Part shown: positions 5,776 through 6,660 of the stretch, piece after piece
Layout of the letters: every line of letters begins with the position of its first letter
Numbering within the stretch: position 1 is the stretch's first letter
Source: an archaeon
Lineage (GTDB): Archaea > Asgardarchaeota > Hermodarchaeia > Hermodarchaeales > Hermodarchaeaceae
Length of the DNA stretch: 6,660 bases
Direction: 5' to 3'
NCBI GenBank assembly: GCA_016550415.1
Contig: JABXGU010000863.1
Coordinates: 1 to 6,660 of the forward strand
Notes under the pieces: model-generated
What the model saw: only the letters and a program-made list of their open reading frames with translations
What the model was told of the DNA's origin: nothing
Database searches by the model: none
Position numbers and translations under genes: made by a program

Positions 5776-6480
5776 CTGCAGACGTCTTCGAACCACAGGG
5801 TCACGGGCACTAATGACTTTTAGTAACGCTTCGAAAGAGTCATCCGGTGTCAATTGTCGCTTGAGATAAACTCCAGTTCGTCCCACTTCATCACGGCGCA
5901 TTAATATTTTCAATCGCTCCTGCACGATTTTAAGGCTGACTCCGACCTTTTTCGCCGTTAGCACTTCATTCCCTACAACAGGCATTTCAATATGACCTTG
6001 CGAATATGGCTCAATTAAGACAAGACGTTTATCAATACCAGGTACTCTTTGATTTGCGTTTAGACTACTACGGGTTAGGCTACCGCCGAATCTATAAAAT
6101 TCGAGTTCAATGGGTGCAGGATTAGTGAGGGGAAGGGTCACAACAATATTATTTGGAAGATGGATGTGCCCCTTTATGGCGTGAAAGGGAGTGGCATGCA
6201 CCAGTTCACGGTGAATAATTTGGTAACCACCTTGGCTGAGTGCCAGTTCGGCTGTAAATGACGGTATAACCTGAGGAATATAGATATCGATGTCACTTTG
6301 CTCAGTAACATCTCCACGGCTAATACTTCCGTGCACAATAGGTTCTACCCCCCTTTGTTCAAGCAATGCCATGATTTCATCTGCTTTTAATCGGAGATCT
6401 GCTAGGAGTTGCCAATGGTCTGGCGTGTATACAATTTTCTGGATACCCGTGTCTCTTCGAACTGGTTTCTCCCTCGGCAT
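5767..6480 (-). CDS. Predicted nucleotidyltransferase, archaeal Pol beta superfamily (COG1665-like)
   Basis: A 237-residue protein of the Pol beta nucleotidyltransferase superfamily. From ATG 6480 the signature HGSISRGDVTEQSDIDIYI (50-68) supplies the Gly-Ser pair (G51, S52) and the metal-binding Asp pair (D63, D65). A likely third carboxylate is E125 or E127 in IELEFYRFGG. The N-terminus is basic (MPREKPVRRD) and is followed by IVYTPDHWQLLADLRLKA, conserved-looking in this archaeal family. The C-terminal part is a basic helical segment (LKIVQERLKILMRRDEVGRTGVYLKRQL), possibly for nucleic-acid or substrate binding. It is not a CCA-adding enzyme: it is far shorter and lacks those domains. The reaction is unknown. 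An in-frame GTG at 6489 would add three residues; ATG 6480 was preferred because MPREKPVRR is a typical family start. The radical SAM gene follows 7 bp downstream, and cutA lies 48 bp upstream on the same strand. Confidence 0.82.
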   Translation of the reverse strand: MPREKPVRRDTGIQKIVYTPDHWQLLADLRLKADEIMALLEQRGVEPIVHGSISRGDVTEQSDIDIYIPQVIPSFTAELALSQGGYQIIHRELVHATPFHAIKGHIHLPNNIVVTLPLTNPAPIELEFYRFGGSLTRSSLNANQRVPGIDKRLVLIEPYSQGHIEMPVVGNEVLTAKKVGVSLKIVQERLKILMRRDEVGRTGVYLKRQLTPDDSFEALLKVISARDPVVRRRLQKG

Positions 6481-6528
6481 TATTAACACACTATAATCTT
6501 TACTCGAAATTTACACTTTGTTTTTATC
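6481..6528 (-). promoter_or_regulatory. Intergenic region before the nucleotidyltransferase, possible promoter
   Basis: This is an A/T-rich 48-bp gap between the cutA stop and the nucleotidyltransferase start. On the minus strand, GTAAATTT at 6514-6507 lies about 30 nt before the ATG, the spacing expected for a TATA box on a leaderless or nearly leaderless archaeal transcript, and no Shine-Dalgarno is visible before the ATG. There is no T-rich tract on the coding strand after cutA to suggest termination, so read-through from cutA is also possible. Confidence 0.3.
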
Positions 6529-6660
6529 TTAGCTAACACTATCTGCAAGCCACTCAAGATATTTCTGATATCCGCTAATTATATCAACACTAATTATTTC
6601 TGGAACATCGTAGGAAAGCTTGACGAATAAAGCCCTTTTCAGTGCATCAAAACGCTTACT
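6529..6660 (-). CDS. cutA: CutA1-like protein, C-terminal part (5' end outside window)
   Basis: The open frame entering from the right edge encodes the last 43 residues of a protein ending in TAA at 6529-6531. The segment SYDVPEIISVDIISGYQKYLEWLADSVS matches the C-terminal signature of CutA1: the HPYxxPE-type motif, then a strand, G-x-x-x-Y-L-x-W-L, and a short tail. CutA1 is a small trimeric ferredoxin-like protein linked to divalent-cation tolerance, with no settled biochemical role. The preceding FDALKRALFVKL corresponds to the helix before the motif. The usual His-Pro of the motif is Leu-Ser here (KLSYDVPE). The N-terminal half lies outside the window, so length and start cannot be judged. 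The gene points towards the nucleotidyltransferase/radical SAM pair and could be the first member of that transcription unit. Confidence 0.75.
   Translation of the reverse strand, partial: SKRFDALKRALFVKLSYDVPEIISVDIISGYQKYLEWLADSVS

Noticed and set aside
5760..5810. Longer form of the radical SAM protein starting at GTG 5810
   Set aside because: It would overlap the nucleotidyltransferase by 44 bp and add 17 residues without family character. ATG 5759 has a suitable ribosome-binding site.
6290..6496. Plus-strand 68-codon open frame opposite the nucleotidyltransferase
   Set aside because: It is antisense to the catalytic GS...DxD region of a recognised gene, and its Ser-rich product has no family features.
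1..6660. Search for defence, mobile-element or CRISPR content
   Set aside because: No repeats with spacers, transposase, integrase, toxin-antitoxin or restriction motifs were seen. All genes are typical archaeal housekeeping or conserved-unknown families.

Overview
This window is archaeal chromosome. The evidence is a set of genes found essentially in archaea: a UPF0200 kinase-like P-loop protein beside a UPF0201 protein, archaeal Pelota, a THUMP-type tRNA guanine-10 methyltransferase, and an archaeal radical SAM/nucleotidyltransferase pair. DNA is moderately AT-rich, genes are tightly packed, GTG starts are used alongside ATG, and several genes carry purine-rich or GGTG-type Shine-Dalgarno motifs. 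The lineage cannot be fixed by eye. The Pelota and RNase Z sequences have a TACK/Bathyarchaeia-like or other uncultured-archaeon flavour, but this is only an impression.

Layout: (A) 1-1046, plus strand: a possible 3' tail of an upstream gene, then UPF0200 and UPF0201. (B) 1033-3503, minus strand: a three-gene set transcribed in the order GNAT acetyltransferase, Trm-G10 tRNA methyltransferase, RNase Z. It converges on block A with a 14-bp tail overlap. (C) 3583-4677, plus strand: Pelota, divergent from block B across a 79-bp intergenic region. (D) 4674-6660, minus strand: the 3' end of cutA, then a small nucleotidyltransferase, then a radical SAM protein. This block converges on Pelota with a 4-bp tail overlap. 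No stretch longer than 300 bases lacks a gene. No tRNA, rRNA, CRISPR array, insertion sequence or transfer signature was seen.

Function: blocks B and C are an RNA-processing and translation-quality island. RNase Z matures tRNA 3' ends, Trm-G10 methylates G10, the GNAT is probably a protein N-terminal acetyltransferase, and Pelota rescues stalled ribosomes and supports no-go decay. UPF0201 has been predicted to be exosome-related, which fits this theme. Block D holds the least understood content: the radical SAM protein and nucleotidyltransferase, which look translationally coupled and have no function I know of. The most notable residue-level observation is in RNase Z, where Gln replaces the usual last zinc-binding His.
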